Of a stretch of DNA of 64,000 bases, positions 60,855-64,000 are shown piece after piece. Source of the stretch: Peronospora farinosa (taxonomy: Eukaryota > Oomycota > Peronosporomycetes > Peronosporales > Peronosporaceae); assembly GCA_947646735.1 (NCBI GenBank), contig CANTFK010000673.1, forward strand, positions 1 through 64,000, written 5' to 3'. A model generated the notes under the pieces. The model saw only the letters and a program-made list of their open reading frames with translations. It had not been told where the DNA came from and did not search any database. The position numbers were made by a program, and so were the translations under genes. Each line of letters opens with the position of its first letter. The first letter of the stretch is position 1.

Positions 60855-62031
60855 AAGGACCATCGGAATACGAACGCCCAGCGCGCTCGTAAAGGGATTG
60901 CAAAGTATCAATCCCTTCACGCATTTCAGAAGAGATGCGAGCCCTCCACCAGGGCTCAGTAAGGAGGTACGCCTCCTTAGGCGCTCTTGACGAGGTGCTC
61001 AGGCACACGGGCATGGGTCGCCCCAAGAGAGGCATAACAGGCCTGACTCTCTAGATAACCGGTGAAAACGATAGCATGCACCGGACGTACTTCTTTTCTC
61101 AAACTTATTGCGGCTAGCATAAAGTCTTTGAAACCAAGCCTCTTTCCCAACGTTTAAAACGTTGGTGATAAACGCGTTCCAAGATTGGAGGAACGCGTCA
61201 GCCTCACGCTTCTTGTGTGGGCCATACCATCGATGTTCAAGGAACACATCGATGTATAATCGTTCTCAGTGCGAAAGTTCTTCGCACTGGCGTCAAGGCC
61301 ATGAAGCTTTGACGCATCAAACAACGGTATGGGGAACCGTTCGTTGGTCTTTCCAGACCAACGAACAAGCAGATGCTTAAGTAGCATCCATGGCTTGCGA
61401 TCAGGAGCAAGACGCAATATGTTGCGGTCTAAAGCCTCCTGCGTGGTGTCAACAGAAGTACCGAAAACCACGAGCATTAGTGTCAACAGAAGTACCGACT
61501 CTATGAGCATTGATGTCAGTAGAAGCACTGACATCACCCTTACGGTCCCCACCCGAGTCACTATCCTTCGACTCGTTTGGCGAGTCGTCTGATTCATCAG
61601 ACGACCCGAACATTTCACGGTACATTGATTCACTCAATGTACCACGATCCCTCTTCGTAACATTAGACGACGAGGTATCACCTCGGGGAGAGCCCGGGAG
61701 TGGAATAGGTGACTTTGAGCCGGATGCGTCATCCGACTCACCAGAGTAGTCAACGACTAACTCTGGGTCAACATCTTCACGTGGCGAAGCGGTACGTGAA
61801 CCTGCAACAGGCGTTGCAGGCTAATGTTGACTTCCAGCAGACACATTAGTGTATGCTGGCTGAGGCTGTGAAGCCTCAGTAGCGGCTGCACACAGGCGTG
61901 CAGCCGAGCTCTTAGCTGCCTTAGCAGCGACGCGCATTGACTTTGTCATAGCGTAATTGTTGAATGAAAGAAAATTCAACAAGTTCTCCTCTCCCATAGT
62001 CACTAATGTGACTGTTGGTTGAGGGGGGTGA
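60855..62031 (-). pseudogene. Element J internal region: decayed minus-strand coding sequence full of short hairpins
   Basis: The best frame starts at 61997 on the minus strand (MGEENLLNFLSFNNYAMTKS) and passes one TAG (about 61827). It continues as an acidic, Ser/Asp-rich segment (EDVDPELVVDYSGESDDASG, GSSDESDDSPNESKDSDSGG). After frameshifts near 61470 and 61240 it reads RKPWMLLKHLLVRWSGK, then KEAWFQRLYASRNKFEK, and is cut by the H 3' LTR. I do not recognise the protein. It could be a Gag read from a minus-strand element or an accessory frame opposite to a plus-strand one; the G-rich tract beside the LTR favours the second. About twenty perfect inverted repeats with 7-13-bp arms lie within it. 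Confidence 0.55.
62018..62031 (+). promoter_or_regulatory. Possible polypurine tract of element J
   Basis: GGTTGAGGGGGGTGA lies immediately before TGTAACGGG, as expected to the left of a plus-orientation 3' LTR. No TGG primer-binding site follows the LTR end on the minus strand. Confidence 0.5.
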
Positions 62032-62488
62032 TGTAACGGGGCGAGCCCGTTACATAATATTGACACTTATATGAAGTGTCAATAAAAATATTATTATAAC
62101 TAATAATATTTTGACAATATTACCTTTTCTTTTAATATTGTCCTATATCTCCTTGAAGTTGGAGATGCCCTCTCATTGGTTGATATGGGCCATCATATCA
62201 ACCAATGCGCTGACCAATGACCGATGGACGCGCGCAATGAGTGGAGGGCAAGTTGTCAACATACATAGTTGTAGTTTAATATAGTTAACATAGGTTATAA
62301 CATATTAGTTTTATTAGATTATTAACTATATTAAATACAGTTTTCTTTTCCCTCTAGACTAAGCGTTTGTTTAGTTGATAAGCTTACTCTGCTCACGTGT
62401 ACGTGAGGTTCTAAGGCACCTGCTTTCACTGTAATCAGTGAAAGTAGACTATACTGTAATCACTATAGTCGGAGGGTGCCCCATTACA
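62032..62488 (+). mobile_element. LTR of element J (457 bp)
   Basis: It opens TGTAACGGGGC and ends GCCCCATTACA; termini are inverted with one mismatch and resemble those of element C. It contains perfect hairpins: TGTAACGGG/CCCGTTACA (62032-62054), ATTGACACTT/AAGTGTCAAT (62059-62083), and a 13-bp-arm CATTGGTTGATAT hairpin (62174-62207). The sequence after 62488 is A/T-rich and looks like flanking DNA. Confidence 0.7.
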
Positions 62489-62970
62489 CATGGTGGAAAA
62501 TTAAATCATCATTAACTCTCTACCGGTTGCCAGGATAGCCAGGAGCATCTTGGCCAATCCTGCCACCAGTGCCCCTTCACCAAGAGTTTTTTTCCTCCGG
62601 AAGGAGAGTCGTGCGGTGGAACAGGAGCTCATTGTCCGCTAGGTCAACTGAGGCATTGGTGTGCCTGTAAGATATATACAGGAAATAGGGCTTCCTTCAG
62701 GTGCAATAATCCTATTTTATCAAATTCAAATTATATAACAAGAAATATCATTTGTTTTTGTTGGGAGTATAAAATTGTGGTGATCAAAAGGTGATCATTG
62801 TGTGAGTAATATCAGGAGCAAGTTTGTCTATTATAGTAGTTTTATTATTCATGTGACGAACTTACTATATAATTCATGAATCTGATTCATGGTATCCCGC
62901 ATCTGAATCATGAATCAGGCGTGATGCTACCCACTTTTAAATATAGATGTCCGACAGATTTATTTTTTAA
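62489..62970. other. A/T-rich non-coding stretch
   Basis: I see no gene here. A few inverted repeats continue (TGATCAAAAGGTGATCA near 62780, CATGAATCTGATTCATG near 62875). It may be the flank of element J or an interrupted 5' part of the L1-like element that follows. Confidence 0.5.
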
Positions 62971-64000
62971 CCTTATACTTTGATATATGCTCCTAATGAC
63001 AGACAGGAGAGGGAACGTCTATTTCGTCTCATGCAATGGCCTCAATCAGAGGTGGTGCTCTTTGGCGATTTTAATTGTGTCCAGAGTCCCCATCTCGACA
63101 GATTGGGAGGTTTGCGGTCGGGACGTCCCGAAAGCCCGGAGTTGGAGACATTACTTCAAGCTTTAGGACTCGAAGACGCTCAGACTCTGGCGGCTTCGGC
63201 AATGGAGGACGAAGTACCGGAGCCGGTGGATTACTACACTTTTTGGAATGCACGGTCGGCCAGCAGGATTGATCGATTTTATGTAGGCACGTCGTGGACA
63301 GCGGTCGTCCAGCAGGTACAAGTACAACTGCCTGTGTTTCATTCTGACCATCAACAAATTATCTTGCATGTTGCGGTCGGTGGACCGCGACGGAACCAAA
63401 GAAATAAAACCCAGCCAGTTCACTATCCCATTCGAACGCAGACGCCAGCGCGAGTCCACGACGAGCTCTTAGCGGAGTTAATACGTCGGGAGGTCGGACG
63501 GGAAGTCAACACGAGGACATGGGACAAAGCGGTCCTCGACTGCGGCTCAAGTATCCGTCGAATAACGAAAAAGGAAACGCAGAGGGCACGTCGATTCCGA
63601 CAGAGAATCCAGGCTCAGGCCCGCACGCACCTGCTGACGCGAAAGAGTTTCATACAGACAATTGAAGAGGAGCTTCGACTGGCACAAACTATTCGACAGG
63701 GCCTCCGCCTGGAACGGACTATGGATAGTCTGCGATGGCAATTCAAGCGGGCCTCGAACTGGGAAAAAGACCAATCCATTTCCGGGCTGCGACGGATCAA
63801 TGGGCAGCCTTTCCGCAAAGGAGACACAACTGCAAACCATTTCGCATCCGAGTGGCGGCCAATTCTCTGTCACATTCACAGTATTGTACCCGCCGCAACT
63901 CTCAAACAGGCGTTACAAGACTTTATAACCATGCCAACCGATCGTATCCTAACCCAGGACGACAACGAGATACTCATGGAACCTATCTCGTTGGCAGAGG
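62971..64000 (+). pseudogene. L1-like non-LTR element: endonuclease region of ORF2 (partial)
   Basis: An open phase from 62971 to the window end with no ATG start; an in-frame TAA lies just upstream, so the element is 5'-truncated or interrupted here. It shows the AP-endonuclease (EEP) order of motifs: YAPNDRQERERLFRLM, VVLFGDFNCVQSP (GDFN at 63064-63075), SRIDRFYVG (63262-63282) and FHSDHQQIIL (SDH at 63343-63351). The following part (RRITKKETQRARRFRQR, EEELRLAQTIRQGL) is the usual linker before RT, which lies outside the window. The shorter frames on the minus strand are shadows. The N-terminal endonuclease residues upstream of YAPND are missing. Confidence 0.82.

Noticed and set aside
62490..62510. 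TGGTGGAAAATTAAATC after the J LTR as a primer-binding site
   Set aside because: The complement is too A/T-rich for a tRNA acceptor and T stem, and no gag follows.
63547..63879. Minus-strand frames in the L1-like region
   Set aside because: The plus phase carries ordered endonuclease motifs (GDFN, SRIDRFY, SDH) and is open to the window end; the minus frames are shadows.

Overview
The window is a transposon-saturated stretch of a eukaryotic genome, most probably an oomycete of the Phytophthora/Peronosporales type. The evidence is the set of very large Ty3/gypsy LTR retrotransposons that carry a second, plant/archaeal-type RNase H (aRNH), an arrangement already described for oomycete Ty3/gypsy groups, together with a Ty1/copia remnant, an L1-like non-LTR element and a tandem tRNA array. 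No ordinary host protein gene was recognised. This assignment is an inference; no marker gene confirms it.

Layout. (1) 1-4729: eight tandem 539/547-bp units plus a partial ninth; each full unit holds one tRNA-Ser(CGA) gene on the minus strand. (2) 4730-7171 and 19948-22532: outward-facing inverted copies of one LTR-leader-gag block (B and B'). They flank element A (7172-19947), which is itself broken by a copia remnant (9521-10225) and by a second type of Ty3/gypsy element (C, 12052-18213). (3) 22552-26391: the rest of B', with a solo LTR in its gag. (4) 26392-40005: element E, a full-length minus-strand element with intact gag, pol and an intact convergent 873-codon accessory ORF. (5) 40006-48147: fragments of gag, LTRs and a decayed family-2 element (G). 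(6) 48148-60854: element H, a full-length but decayed family-2 element with the same architecture as E, including a degraded convergent accessory ORF. (7) 60855-62488: remnant of a third LTR element (J), packed with short hairpins and read on the strand opposite to its LTR. (8) 62971-64000: endonuclease part of an L1-like element that runs off the window.

How the genes work together. In E and H a long LTR (about 0.9-1.4 kb, ends TGTGG..CCACA) is followed by a conserved primer-binding site, gag (capsid plus three zinc knuckles), a -1 frameshift site (GTTAAAC/T then TAG and a 45-nt hairpin), then pol (protease, RT, a first RNase H that has lost two catalytic Asp, aRNH, integrase, chromodomain). 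Between pol and the 3' LTR both elements carry a separate gene on the opposite strand that encodes a coiled-coil, basic, repeat-rich protein with a conserved C-terminal domain. I did not recognise this protein family. It is homologous between two families whose DNA otherwise has quite different word usage (GATC-rich in family 1, GGACC-rich in family 2), and it is the main candidate for an undescribed system.

The other strong signals are the dense array of short inverted repeats in element J and, more weakly, in C; repeated expansion of acidic repeats in the protease-RT linker; and several marks of LTR-LTR recombination and gene conversion. All identities, counts and alignments were made by eye.
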